From NCBI GenBank assembly GCA_032622095.1, contig CP136061.1:24304991-24368990 (forward strand): a stretch of 64,000 nucleotides of DNA, given 5' to 3'. Numbering within the stretch: the stretch's first letter is position 1; every line of letters starts with the position of its first letter. Both the position numbers and the translations under genes were made by a program. Positions 1 to 11,345 of the stretch are shown piece by piece. Source of the stretch: Siphonodentalium dalli. Its lineage: Eukaryota; Mollusca; Scaphopoda; Gadilida; Siphonodentaliidae. Below the pieces are notes generated by a model. The model was not told the DNA's origin and did no database searches. It worked only from the letters and a program-made list of their open reading frames with translations.

Positions 1-290
1 ATATCAACATTATATTCAACTAAATTTGGTCGGTTGTCAAATATCTAACAGCCAAAACCACTTAATTTTAGAGTTATCCATCTTCATTAGCAATTTGGTA
101 CGAGACCGTCGGCTTGACTAATATTTGCCAGGCCGCCAAAAATTACACATCTAGGGAAATAACAAATTTCAAAAATCGATATCTGATCACTCTGAACTTT
201 GATGGGTGGGTTCCTCGACTCGACTCAACTATTTTTTATCCCCAAAGCCAAAGCAATAGTAATTTATGTGAGTTTAATCAGTTCATTTAA
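1..290. repeat. Partial copy of fold-back family A
   Basis: The stretch from about 60 to 280 matches the right arm of the elements at 1727-2034 and 62591-63078 (shared words include CTTGATTTTAGAGTTATCC-like and CCAAAGCCAAAG-like tracts). The left arm is not visible here and may lie outside the window. This is a dispersed non-autonomous repeat with no coding capacity. The family assignment comes only from similarity to the two other copies. Confidence 0.6.
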
Positions 291-543
291 ACAAACGGTA
301 TATTTCCAGAGAAACTAATTCAATGCTTGCAACAGTCACGTGCTCTAGTCTATTAACAAATATGCGCGTTATGTAGCTTCGTTTATGAAAGATACAATTT
401 TTTTTAAAGTGCATGACCATGAATGCTGAGACTGGCAACATTTAACCTTAAAGATAGCGTATCTCTTCTGTGCCACAATTACAACAACAACAAAATTGTT
501 TGTTATACAAACCCGGTTTCAAGACTACAAGCAGCTATATGAG

Positions 544-1490
544 TTATCTTGATGTGTCATTTACATTGATGATATTGTTCATTATATCGGTATCCATAGA
601 TGTGTTATTTACATTGATGATGTTCTTCACTATATCGGGATCCATAGATGTGTTATTTACATTGATGATGTTCTTCACTATATCGGGATCTATAGATGTG
701 TTATTTACATTGATGATATTCTTCATTATATCAGATTCAATAGATGTGTTATTTACATTGATGATATTTTTCATTATATTGGGTTCTATTGGTGTGTTAT
801 TTACATTGATGATATTCTTCATTATATCTGGTTCGATAGATGTTTTATTTACATTGATGATATTCTTCATGATATCTGGTTCGATAGATGTGTTATTTAC
901 ATTGATGATATTCTTTAATATATCTGGTTCTATAGATGTGTTATTTATATTGATGATATTCTTCATTATATCCGGTACTATATATGTGTTATTTTCATTG
1001 ATGACATTCTTTAATATATCGGGTTCTATAGATGTTTTATTTACATTGATGATATTCTTCATTATATCGGGTTCTATAGATGTGTTACTTACATTGATGA
1101 TATTTTTCAATATATCGGGTTCTATAGATGGGTTATTTACATTGATGATATTCTTCAATATAACGGGTTCTATAGATGTGTTATTTATATTGATGATATA
1201 TTTCATTATATCTGGTTCTATAGATGTGTTATTTATATTGATGATATATTTCATTATATCGGGTTCTATAGATGTGTTATTTACATTGATGATATTCTTC
1301 ATTATATCGGGTTCTATAGATTTGTTATTTTCATTGATGACATTCTTTAATATATCGGGTTCTATAGATGTTTTATTTACATTGATGATATTCTTCATTA
1401 TATCGGGTTCTATAGATATGTTATATACAATGATGATATTCTTTAATATATCGGATTCTATAGATGTGTTATTGACATGGATCATGTGTG
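544..1490. repeat. 48-bp minisatellite, about 19 units, open on both strands
   Basis: Units of exactly 48 bp (ATAGATGTGTTATTTACATT core) run without indels. Because 48 is a multiple of 3, one frame on each strand stays open throughout. The + reading repeats a hydrophobic 16-mer (SGSIDVLFTLMIFFII). The - reading repeats a polar 16-mer (NVNNTSIEPDIMKNII). Units differ by substitutions, including a recurring variant with TTTTCATTGATGACATTC, which suggests higher-order duplication. I see no promoter, splice sites or domain, so I call it a minisatellite, not a gene. Confidence 0.85.
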
Positions 1491-1726
1491 AATTGTTGAA
1501 GTATTTCCAATTGTGTGTATTTGATTCTTTATATATATTTATTGATTTGCTGTGTTTGACATATAATCCTTAAATGACGAGAATGGAGACCAATTGTCTG
1601 TTAGCACGATCAACCACACGAGTCCACATTTCATACAGGAATGTCTAGACGATTTTATTAATATTATTTTCGGTTATTCATCGGGTTCATCACTGCGTTG
1701 ATCAGGATGACCATTATTCAGAACAT

Positions 1727-2034
1727 TAAAGGTACTCAAACCGACCAGACGCTCTTTAATTACCATTTCTTTGGATTAATTCGGGGATAACTCTAAAATC
1801 AAGTGGTTATTATTACCACTTGATTTTAGAGTTATCTATCTTTATCTGCAAGACCGTCAGTTTAACCTCGTGCTTCTGACCTACAAACAATTGAAATGAC
1901 AAACTTCAAAAGTCGATATCTGATCAATCTGAGCTTTGATGGGTAGGTTTCACGACTAAAATCAAATATTGTTTACCTCCGAAGCCAAAGAAATAGTAAT
2001 TTAGGAGCGTCTCATCGGATTGAGTACTTAATAA
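1727..2034. mobile_element. Fold-back MITE, family A copy 2
   Basis: The left end AAAGGTACTCAAACCGACC is the reverse complement of the right end (CGGATTGAGTACTT), and the arms also share a CCAAAGAAATAGTAATTTA-like tract. A short perfect hairpin sits inside (ACTCTAAAATCAAGTGGT next to ACCACTTGATTTTAGAGT). It has no ORF. It is related to the copies at 1-290 and 62591-63078. TTAA-like bases lie at both ends, so a TTAA or TA target duplication is possible but not resolved. Confidence 0.7.
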
Positions 2035-2855
2035 GAAACCCCAAACGGACACTTCCTATATCCTGGATCCTCCACAAATATGTATATGTACCAGTAAAAA
2101 CAAGTAGGATTCAAACACACAACCTAAACCAGCCCGAGTCTCATAGTGCCAAATAAATGGTACCTAATTTGTTTTAAAAATCAGAAGAAAAAAACCCAAA
2201 TGGCTCGAGCCATAAATTAAATTGCGAATTTCCGTGTAGAAGACGTAATCAAATTAATTGACAGAAAGTGGATCAGGCAACGAGTGGCGGCATACATGGT
2301 CGTGTTGATACATGTTGATACATGTATGGGACGTGAACTCAAATCACTCACTGACTAGTGACTATAAAATACCTTAAATGTTTAACTGGGACTGGCTTGC
2401 ATATAATATAACATTTATTTGAAACTTTTGTTTGAAAACTGTACAAAAATTACTCGACGACGATAGTTCTATTTTTGCATTCCGGCTTATCTGCCATCCG
2501 TAACATTACTTCGTACTCAAAATACTTTCAAATATTGGAAATCTGGATAAGCAGAGACTATAGAAAACAAGAACAACATTTGAGTACAGTATCATTTTAA
2601 CCTGCATTCATAAAGTGTGTCACGATGTGTGTTCATTGTGGTTTGTCAAACTTTTAAGTCAAGATCACATGGTGCTTTCAAACTTAAACGTCATCTTCAC
2701 CATTTAGTCGTATTTTCTTGCACTATTCGTGTCCGCCCCATAACATTGTTATTCTTTTTGGATTATGTTGAAACTTGGCTTAATTGAGTTGCCTCATTTA
2801 AGTGGCATAGTCACTTCCGATTGGCATTTCTTGTTTTTCAGTATTATAAACGTCA
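2035..2855. other. No gene recognised
   Basis: AT-rich sequence without a plausible exon or convincing ORF. Nothing in it could be assigned to a family. Confidence 0.5.
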
Positions 2856-2955
2856 CTGTAAGAACACTGGTAAGAACATCAAAAACTTCCCAGGTTTTGA
2901 ACAGGTGAAGTATGATCTCTACAGGTATAACCAGAAAGGAGATTGAAAGAATGAT
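2856..2955 (+). repeat. Solo arm of fold-back family B
   Basis: The words TTCCCAGGTTTTGAAC and TATGATCTCTACRGG also occur in the right arm of the element at 53684-54303 and, inverted, in its left arm. Only one arm is present here, so this is a fragment or a very diverged copy. Confidence 0.6.
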
Positions 2956-3310
2956 CTAAGGGTGCCTATAGTCAATAATTAGGGTCTCCCTTCAATAATT
3001 GTATAAATTGATAATATATGTGTTCGTGTCTTTGTGTTATTAATATTTATGCGTTGATGAAAACATTCTCAATGTTAGATGTTGAAACATCATGGCGATG
3101 GGAAACCTTCAATATGTGTTTAGGTTATAAGCTAAAATTTTATAAAACCTATAATAATTATATTGCTTTTAAAATGTATCAAACAGAAACAAAATGTATT
3201 CAAGAGCCAAGACATGAATTCAACTTATTCTTGTCGAGATCTCATTTTAAAGCCACTTAAAGCGGCTATCTAAACCTAGTAAATCATAGATTTTGGCACT
3301 TTGTCGGGAT

Positions 3311-3650
3311 GAAAGGGGGACTGAACACTAAATCCGACCATGTATGGGACCATCTCCCTTTATACTCGACAGAATATATGCAACAAATGAATAAATTTGA
3401 GCTGTGGATTTGTGCAAAATAAACCCATGTGCTTTATGAACGATGGAAACAACATGGTAATTATAATGAAAATGTTCCAGTCATAAATTCATTTTCATTA
3501 TAATTACCATGTTGTTTCCATCGTTCATAAAGAAATGCTTGCATTTTGCGCTCATCCATGGCTCAAATTCATTCATTTGTTGCATACATTATGTTGTGTA
3601 TAAAAGGAGATGGTCGCATAAATGACTGGATTTAGTGTAGTCCCCCTTTA
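3311..3650. mobile_element. Palindromic fold-back element (about 340 bp)
   Basis: The two arms of about 165 bp are reverse complements around a short spacer near 3480. The inner 45 bp are almost perfect (CATTTTCATTATAATTACCA on one side, its complement on the other). The outer ends are AAAGGGGGACT-like and AGTCCCCCTTT. No ORF is present. It is a typical non-autonomous fold-back MITE; the superfamily is not determined. Confidence 0.8.
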
Positions 3651-4364
3651 ACAAAAATAAGTTCATGAATTACTTTTGAAATCAGCTAATAAACTTCAGT
3701 CTATTCCGAATGATATCTTTATATGAAGTCCATATAACTGTTTCGTGTCTTCATATATGCATTTTACACGATTCGACATACATTTTGGTCGAAAATCGAC
3801 TTCCATATTATTGCGATGTTAGCCATAGATATTGCAGGGTGAAGACTACTGTACAAGGTGCTCTCCCCCGTACATACAACTGAGATGGCACCAAACATTT
3901 AGTAAAGTTAATAACCTCCGTTAGTCAAAATTAGGGTCGGATATCGACTTTTTTTCCTCCATTTTCGTGGTTTTGATCTAATTTTGGTCGGTCGATGTCT
4001 GCAAGCAACAATTCAACAATGATGTCACCAACAAGTTAGCAAAAGATTTTGTTCACACATTTCGACCAAATTCATGGGTCGAAAAGCGGTCATTCTTGTT
4101 TCCACGATTTTGATTTGTTGAAAGGATGAAGAACATTACCGGAAGGTGACCCGTGAGTATAAGAATGCTTGCTGATATGTCATCAACGAGTTGCCAAAAC
4201 AAATCAATCCAGATTAAGTGCAGACTATGATGGTATCAAAACGTTGTAAAACATGTCAGCTAATTAGACCAAAAATAGATCGAATCTCTTCTTTCTTATT
4301 TTCGCGCATTTGATCGGATTTCACAATATATAGGTGGATCTTACGTCAGACTAGTTTTATCTCC
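3651..4364. other. No gene recognised
   Basis: No ORF of note, no splice-bounded exon and no repeat that I could match elsewhere in the window. Confidence 0.5.
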
Positions 4365-4712
4365 TTAACCCTTTGGAGAGTATCTGTAACGTCATATACA
4401 TGACGTCATGAGTAAATTTAACGTCAACGTAATAGCAATAATTATTAACAAGTTCGGGTCAAAAAGGTCCAATAATTCGTTTTAATTTATGTGCATTTTT
4501 TGTTAACGTGTGCTATCATAATCGATTGCACTTATACCGGTACATTGGGACATTATATTAATCAAAATATCTCCTATACAAATCATTTATAATTCAGATG
4601 ATTTATTGAAGTTATGTCTACGTAAAATAACATTTCCCGAAACGACATATATGTCGTTCTACTCCTCAACCGATAGACGACATATATGTCGTTCTACTCG
4701 CCAAAGGGTTAA
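4365..4712. mobile_element. TTAA-flanked MITE (piggyBac type)
   Basis: TTAA stands at both ends (4365-4368 and 4709-4712), followed by inverted termini CCCTTTGGAGAGTA and, on the other strand, CCCTTTGGCGAGTA. A TTAA target and termini starting CCC are the signature of piggyBac-superfamily elements (known family feature). The element is 348 bp and has no transposase. It carries internal palindromes: TGACGTCA at 4401-4408 and two copies of CGACATATATGTCG near 4642 and 4678, each followed by TTCTACTC. Confidence 0.75.
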
Positions 4713-5052
4713 TATTCTAAACGAATCATTCGCTGGCGGAATGTTGAATTGTTATTTGATTTCCATTGATTCAATTGTAGGATTTATTTTATAATTTGAT
4801 CAAATAAGTTCAATGAAGGAGCGTTCTGTTCTTGTATGGACACAACATTCCAGCAGATTGTTTGTCAGATTCGTTTCAATTACATTAATTGTTGGTTTCC
4901 CATCGACATGTTCAGCGTTCCATGATTTCACAATGATGAATAACGTAGTCTCAAGTTGAAATAAAATTGGCGGATTTTGAAAAAAATAAACAGAAAAGAG
5001 CAAAGTAATGTTTTACAAAGGAGCACGACACAGTAATTGTATATTAACGAGC

Positions 5053-5390
5053 ATATTCCCAAGGCTTAAAGGGTCACTCGCACCACAAAAGTGCTGAAGG
5101 GTACATAGGTTGTAAAAATGTGCTGACGTGTACACAGGTTTTGAAATATCGTTCCATGTCAATGAAATTTAGTTCTCATGTCTGCCAAGATTTTGTCAGA
5201 TAATAATTCTTTCTGTCCCAATGAAAATTAAAATAAACTGAGAACGAACTGGTAATGGGCGCCAGACTTTCGGGAACAGAGTTAAAGTAGTTGCAAACCC
5301 TGTGCACCCTTCAGCACATTTTCAAAACCTGTGTACCCTTCAACATTTTTCTGGTGAGAGTGACCCCTTCAGCATTACCATGTATATTCC
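5053..5390. mobile_element. Fold-back MITE, family C copy 1
   Basis: The left arm (about 5066-5165) and right arm (about 5285-5383) are inverted copies with the pattern AGGGTCACTCNCACC, then two direct subrepeats containing GTGCTGAAGGGTACACAGGT. The termini resemble those of the element at 59897-60287, so both are placed in one family. The 7-mer ATATTCC flanks both sides (5053-5059 and 5384-5390), a candidate target duplication. Noncoding. Confidence 0.65.
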
Positions 5391-7145
5391 GAAAATGTTG
5401 TTACCCGATATGTGCCGAAATAAACTGTAGTATATTCCAACATTCTTATCAAATTTCCAATCAGAAATGCCTCCAATTTTGTTCTGTCACCGATTGCGTC
5501 AAGTTTGTTAATCTGTATATGTTTAAATAAAATCCGCCATGTTTATTACAACTTGAAACCACGTGATTCGTGACTGATGTTGTCAAGTTAACAAGTTGAA
5601 TCATATAGTGCACAACTAACTGAAAACTCATACAGTTGTTCACTTTCTATTTGTTGAAATATAATTCAATTATTATTCATAAAAAGGAAAAAGGTTAATT
5701 GTGTCTATCTGATATGCATAATTATGTTAACAGTGTGTCATTCTATCTAGGCCTTTTAACCAGCGACGTGGCAACTGGGGGCTCACTAACTGTTGTCAAA
5801 ATTAAATTACTTAAAAGTTGGCAATTTAGAAATTTCAGACCGCAAATAGATAGAAATTTGTTCTGAGAGTTTAATGTTCAAACCAGTATTTAGTGTTGAA
5901 TGTTTTGTTTTTATACTAAACAAAAACATATTTTTCTACATTTGGACCGGAATTGTCATCTTTGGGAAGTGTCAGGTTGGAAATTTCTGATAGTTGTCGA
6001 ATGCTTGATGTACCATTTAGAAAATTCCATTTTCAAGTGGGGGTGTGGTGCATAGATCTTCCCGGAAGAAACATTCGAAGTGGCCCAAACAGTTGTTCAT
6101 ATGATTACCACGAATCAGCGACTATATGCATACTGCAGTCAAAGAATTCACACATACCCATCCGTATTACACTATTAGTGTTAAACATCTCATGGCAACT
6201 AGACAACGTTGGAAACCGATTTTCAGCATCATCCTTAAGCACTTCTGTATATCCTACATGTAATATCAGTGATTGTGTTAATATTTAATTATATGCTCTT
6301 TGTTAATCGATCGAGGAGTTGTCTATAGTTTAATATAATATTAAGATCTCGAAAGATTACATACCCGCCATCCGATATATTCTGATAAATTATTTCATCG
6401 CCCGTTGACAAGAGAAGTGGGAAAAATCTCCCGAACATCGCAGTCCTTTTCACATGTCCCTGACAAATTTATAACAAATACCTGCAATTACTTGTAACAA
6501 TAACAGATACCTATATATACATGTAACAATAACAATACCTATATAAATTTACATGTAACACTGTATACTCGTATTCACAAACTGGGTTTAATTTATAAAC
6601 CAGGTAGTTTATTTCGTAGCGGCTGAACACACAATGTATCTTCGCTATATATAGCGTTTATGGCACACATAGGTTGATTATATATCATGTTTGCTATTGG
6701 TCAATATAAACAGTCACACAACTAAATCGCGAACACTCACCGGATACATTACGCGCGTAAAGCGGTCTATATATATGTAGAGACGCAGACTTAATATTTC
6801 TGCGGAATGAGTTTTGACAATATAATTGAGATCTTTCAATTATTCTTTTCATCAGTACATAGTGCATGTTGCGTCCCGACCTTCTCCCACGGTTTCTAAC
6901 GATTGATATCAGCCGAACGTGTACCGCCATGCACACCATGTTTTATGTAACCGTGTGCATATAGTCAAACTCTGATCTATCTCAACCCCCTTGGACGACC
7001 ATGTATATAGCTTTCTATTTGCCCCTCTCCCCAGTACAAACCACCCAGACTAAATATGGACCCAGTTGGTGAATACGAATACTGCATGGTGCTTCAATGT
7101 TATATCTAATTGTTGGTTCAGGGACATGTGGTCCTTTATTAGAAT
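5391..7145. other. No gene recognised
   Basis: A 111-residue ORF at 5953-6288 and an 81-residue ORF on the - strand at 6694-6939 show no domain, signal peptide or flanking gene structure, so I do not call them. A short hairpin (GGGTTTAATTTATAAACC-like) lies near 6585. The rest is AT-rich intergenic DNA. Confidence 0.5.
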
Positions 7146-7148
7146 AAG

Positions 7149-7230
7149 GGCCTCCGGTGACTCAGTCGATAAAGTGGATAGTGCATCATGAGTTCATAAG
7201 CCATCCAGCGATCGAAAAGTGGGGAGGGGG
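7149..7230 (+). repeat. tRNA-like SINE head (weak)
   Basis: GGTGACTCAGTCGATAAAGT resembles an RNA polymerase III box A of the TGGCTCAGTNGGTARAG type. A box-B-like tract (CCAGCGATCGAAA) follows at the expected distance but is degraded. A similar head lies on the opposite strand at about 7330-7420, giving an inverted pair. Low confidence. Confidence 0.35.
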
Positions 7231-7329
7231 TAGACGGATTTACATACCTCAGTCTTATTTTGTAAACATACCAAACGGAGGAGAAAGCACATCGCCAACA
7301 TAAATACAATCGCCGGTAGGGTAATTATT

Positions 7330-7420
7330 ATAAATATTAAAACTCCGAATCGTAATCGATGGGCGGCTTGTGTTGGCCGATAATGCGCTACGAACTTTAC
7401 CTACTGAGTCACGGCTTCCT
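7330..7420 (-). repeat. tRNA-like SINE head (weak, - strand)
   Basis: Read on the - strand it begins GCCGTGACTCAGTAGGTAAA, a box-A-like motif, and ends in ATCGATTACGATTC, a weak box B. It faces the + strand head at 7149-7230. Probably an old SINE fragment. Confidence 0.35.
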
Positions 7421-7499
7421 GATAAGAATATGAAGAATTTGTTTACACAAGTCCTCGATCGATGTTGAAATTCATTCTTTGTCAATAAATGTTGTATAT

Positions 7500-8738
7500 C
7501 TATAAATAAGTGTTTTATTCCCTTGATATAAAACCTAACAAAATTAAGTCCCCCCTGACATGTTCGAAGATATCTTTAGATTTGATAATCAGATTTCGCC
7601 CACCCCGACATGTTCGAGGATATTTTCAGTTCTGGTAATCAGATTTTGATTAAACTTTTGCAAATATAATGTCTTTTGCTATATGCTAAGCCATAAATAG
7701 CGGGAATTTACTAAAACACAGATCTTCGTATGGTCTCTTAGAAGCCACGGTGAAATACGATGTCGTTATTTCACTCTAAATATCGTTATTTCACTGCAGG
7801 GCTTGAAACTAACACGAGCTGCCAAGGTCGACCGAGTGATCATTGCGTGCACACTGTCCACTAGCCACACTAGCCAATCAAAAGCGACGAATTTATGACG
7901 GCGCATGATCAACCAACAATTCTATGTTTGAGTCGCAGCGTGTCAAATTCTACTTTATGCCTAAGCTCTTTCTAGTAACACTGACACGTTAGCTCTTTAA
8001 TTAAGTACAGTAAATGATTTAATTTATTAAGACTTAACTTACAAATTGAGCCTAAATAATCTGCATATAATAAAAAAAATATCTACAGTTTTTTGTTATA
8101 CCTGAAACATCTCATTCGTGTCTGGAAGAAACGTCGAATTTTCATTCGCGGCTTGTAGCCGCTCGAGAAATTTTTTTATTTCTTTCCAGACATTCATGCA
8201 TGAGATATTTCGGTATTCAAACAAAACCTGTAGGTATTCTCTAAATATTTTACCATCACATATCATAACTAATGATACGATGAGTGGCTACTTGTTCATA
8301 TGAACACCGATTGAATGAGAACTAAAAAAATCACCGTGTTCATTAATATGGAAGGTGTGCTGGTCATGTTCACATTTCAGATTCTCGTTTAATGACTGTT
8401 GCCCCCCCCCCCCCCTGGTGACTTGGCACCTACGTATGGCACTAACGGGAGCAAGCAGTGTACATCAGAGTGGATAACGACACTAATCGATATAATCGAT
8501 ATGACATTCCTCATTAATACATCTATATTCTAATTATGTGTCTTATAATTAGACACAAATGTGACTTTGGGGGTAAAAAACTTATGTTGATGACAAAATC
8601 AGAGAAAAGTGAAATTTCACTACAATTTCGTTAAAAATCCTCTTCTAAATAATTCGTTTGACAGAGACACAGGGAATACTATTACAATATATGTGCGATA
8701 TCTACGAAAAACATCCACCAATAACCTCGATTTATTTG
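7500..8738. other. No gene recognised
   Basis: AT-rich, with two imperfect copies of an ACATGTTCGAAGATATCTT-like tract near 7557-7625 and a run of 14 C at about 8402-8415. No exon-like ORF. Confidence 0.5.
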
Positions 8739-8830
8739 TGGAGCTCTGTGGTCCAGTGGTTAGCGTGTTAGGACTTGTCTTAGCTGTCAACGCATCGAGA
8801 TGAGTTCGGAGACCGCTGGTGGTCTATTAT
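8739..8830 (+). repeat. tRNA-derived SINE fragment, family 2
   Basis: Box A is GTGGTCCAGTGGTTAGCGTG (from about 8749). Box B is GAGTTCGGAGACC (about 8802-8814), about 50 bp downstream, as in a tRNA-derived pol III promoter. The - strand repeat at 57880-57965 has the same box A and the same GAGATGAGTT spacing, so it is a family. No clear tail or target duplication could be found here. Confidence 0.6.
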
Positions 8831-8959
8831 GAGTTTCACACAACCATACGGTGTAAGCGAGAACCTGCGTGCTGGTGCGTGTGGTGACAAAGTAAACGTG
8901 TGTGTGGTGCGAGAAGTGAACAGGAGATAATTAAAGTATATTTTTTACTATATACAGTA

Positions 8960-9735
8960 GAACTTAGTTCGACGTTCGATATTAATTGTTTTGCGCCACT
9001 AAGAAAATAAAACAAAACCAATTTTCGTTTTTCGCGTGAAGGATGCGCCATGAGTCCTGGTCGTGCTCTCCCACGGAAACAACGTCCGAAATTCAGCGCT
9101 TTTCCTGTTTTCCAGACCATAGCTGGACTTTGCACTTACACGATATAGCTATATATAGCGAGCGAAGGCTATACTAACTGACCGAAGCTGAAATGTTAAA
9201 ATATAGTCACTCCCATATGAGAACTGCACATGCCAATCTACAAGTCCAGACATGGCCAGGGTCATGCGTTTTGAATATCGAACACCATAGCTGGACTTTG
9301 AAAATTTCGGCTAACGAATACAAAAAAAAGGAATTCGCAGAAAAACTGTTTGCACTAGGAGACTTCTATATAGACCTAATTCTTGCTCTCGAACTCAAAA
9401 TATTTCCATTTTTTATGTGCTGAAATTTGACAATTTTCAAAGTGGCGAAAATGGAATTAATGTCTGTATGTTGGATATTCGGTATTCTAAACGCATGACC
9501 AATACCAATGCATGTCTGGGCTTGTAGTTTGACATGTGTAGTTCTCATGAGGAAGCGACTATATAATTGTCAACTTTCAGCTCAATCAGTCTTAGTATAG
9601 CCTGCGCTCTATATCTATGTTGTGTAAGTGCAAATTTTCTGAGTCCATCTATGGTCTGGGAAACAGGAAAAGCGTGTAATTTCGGATAATGTTTCAGTGG
9701 GGTATCGAATGAACGTCGAACTAACTTCACACACA
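8960..9735. mobile_element. Large imperfect fold-back element
   Basis: About 330 bp on the left (8960-9290) recurs inverted on the right (9460-9735). Shared words include AACTTAGTTCGACGTTC, CGCTTTTCCTGTTT and TATGAGAACT. The spacer near 9300-9450 contains a second short copy of the CCATAGCTGGACTTTG word. No coding region. Exact ends are uncertain because the arms have diverged. Confidence 0.65.
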
Positions 9736-9936
9736 TAATATTTCCACACGTTGAGCATTTGAGACATCAACGTAAATCGTGTACATTTTGATCCACTGGC
9801 TAGTTTATTTTCATAGTATGCACGAATGGTCAAAGTAACACCGACAAATCTGAGTTTTGCGTGAATTATATGATTTTTAGAGATGCTTAATATCTACAAT
9901 CTGGTAACATTTTAGGAAATTCTGACTCCATCTTCA

Positions 9937-10212
9937 AGGGGCCCTCGGTGGTCCAGTCGGTAGAGTGCCAGGCGCATTACGCCGTCACAGGCCGTCCAGC
10001 TGGTTCGAACCCCGTCATAGGGAGGGTGACCGGAATCGTGTATCTGGGCAAGTTTGTCAGTTGCTTTCCGGGGCTCGGTGGTTTCTACACGCAGTGGAAC
10101 AATTTCCCGGTGAAATTGAGCCTCTGCGTGGTCTTTCCTCCACACGTAAAATTGACAACGTCGTGTGTGGCCTAGCGGCTAGAACGACGATAAACCCTAA
10201 TAAACAAACAAA
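9937..10212 (+). mobile_element. tRNA-derived SINE with 13-bp target duplication
   Basis: Perfect direct repeats GACTCCATCTTCA flank the element at 9924-9936 and 10213-10225. The head carries box A TGGTCCAGTCGG (9949-9960) and box B GGTTCGAACCC (10002-10012). A tRNA-unrelated body follows, and the element ends in CGATAAACCCTAATAAACAA-type sequence. SINEs with this kind of TAAACCCTAATAAACAAACA tail are, to my knowledge, common in mollusc genomes. Intact duplications point to a fairly recent insertion. It encodes no protein; it depends on a LINE for movement (known biology). Confidence 0.9.
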
Positions 10213-10225
10213 GACTCCATCTTCA

Positions 10226-10510
10226 TTATTGGGTCATATTCCAAATATTAGAGTAAACAGCCGATATACGTTGGACGGAAAACGAAACACACTTTTCCGG
10301 CAATAGATATCTTTGACTTTACTTTGATGTTGCAGTTAGCACCTAAAAATACGAATACCCACAAAAATTTGACCACGTTTCTTGCCATATATGCGAAGAT
10401 AACAATTGAATGAGTTGCCTTATACTTATTGTGTTTATCATAACAATATATATCTGGCGATTGGTGTCGGGAAAGAAGGCGGCGCGATTAGATCTGTCCG
10501 TGTGCTACCT
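10226..10510. other. No gene recognised
   Basis: Short AT-rich stretch between the SINE and a degenerate tandem repeat. Nothing seen. Confidence 0.4.
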
Positions 10511-10514
10511 GTTA

Positions 10515-10735
10515 TTCTATGTGACTCTCATTCTAGCGTTGGGATAGTCTATATCTCTGCGGTATTATGTGTGACTCCTATTCAGGAGGTGGGGTGGCTG
10601 CAACATCTTCGATTAACCACGACGCGATCTTTCATTGTGTGACTCTGATTATAAAGGTGGGGTGGCTGAAACAATAGACTTTTATTCTAGAGGTGGGGAA
10701 GATAAGACGTCTGTGGTTAGCTTCAACGGATTCAC
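10515..10735. repeat. Degenerate tandem repeat, about three units
   Basis: Three imperfect units share TGTGACTCTNATTCTAG and GAGGTGGGGTGGCTG, spaced roughly 70-80 bp apart. No coding signal. Confidence 0.55.
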
Positions 10736-10969
10736 TGAGTTGTAAGTACCATACGCATATGTACATCAAAACTATTTGTGTACTTTTTACCAACTTCCCG
10801 CAACCCTTTCTCAAATATCCAAAATTCTTCTGTCAAAAGTTAGGAAATTTGCATTTGAATTCACTGAATTTACATCAATGGTCAGGCGCATGGTTTATCA
10901 ATATTTCCTGTTATTTTAAAATGGATTTACTCAAAATTCTGTCTGGAATTTCTTTCTGAATGTTGGTAC

Positions 10970-11345
10970 AAGCGATTATTGTGACACAATTTAATTTAAG
11001 AACCATCAACTAGTTGGAAATTATAACCCTAGTTAACTTTTATGGCAAGAATGTGTCAATTTACGCTTTACCGGTACCAAACACTTCTATATAGATGATA
11101 GAACGTTTTCAAAACTTCCATCCATATATCCATAATAACATATCTGAAGATCATGAAATGAGACTTAATTTTGTTTAATTAAATAAATTACATAACTAGA
11201 GTCATTTTGAATGTCAACCAGCCATAAATAAGTTTATAGATGTTTATGTCATGTTTGATGAACAATAAAATTTAGGGCTGATATGAGTTTTAGGTCATAG
11301 TCAAATCCCCAGGTGACCGAGAGAAGAGAGATCCAGAATATATTA
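10970..11345 (+). repeat. Dispersed repeat G, copy 1
   Basis: It shares many words with 45710-46065 in the same orientation: GATTATTGTGACACAATTTA-like, CCGGTACCAA, CATATATCCAT and ATATCTGAAGAT. The copies are substantially diverged, so the insertion is old. No ORF or recognisable ends. Confidence 0.6.

Noticed and set aside
544-1573. 367-residue + ORF and 313-residue - ORF as genes
   Set aside because: Both arise from a 48-bp repeat whose length is a multiple of 3. There is no conserved domain, promoter or splice evidence.
5953-6288. 111-residue ORF as a small gene
   Set aside because: No recognisable domain, no signal peptide and no splice context. ORFs of this length are expected by chance in 64 kb.
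9949-10012. Functional tRNA gene
   Set aside because: Pol III boxes are present but no cloverleaf can be closed, and the sequence continues into a SINE body with a tail and target duplications.
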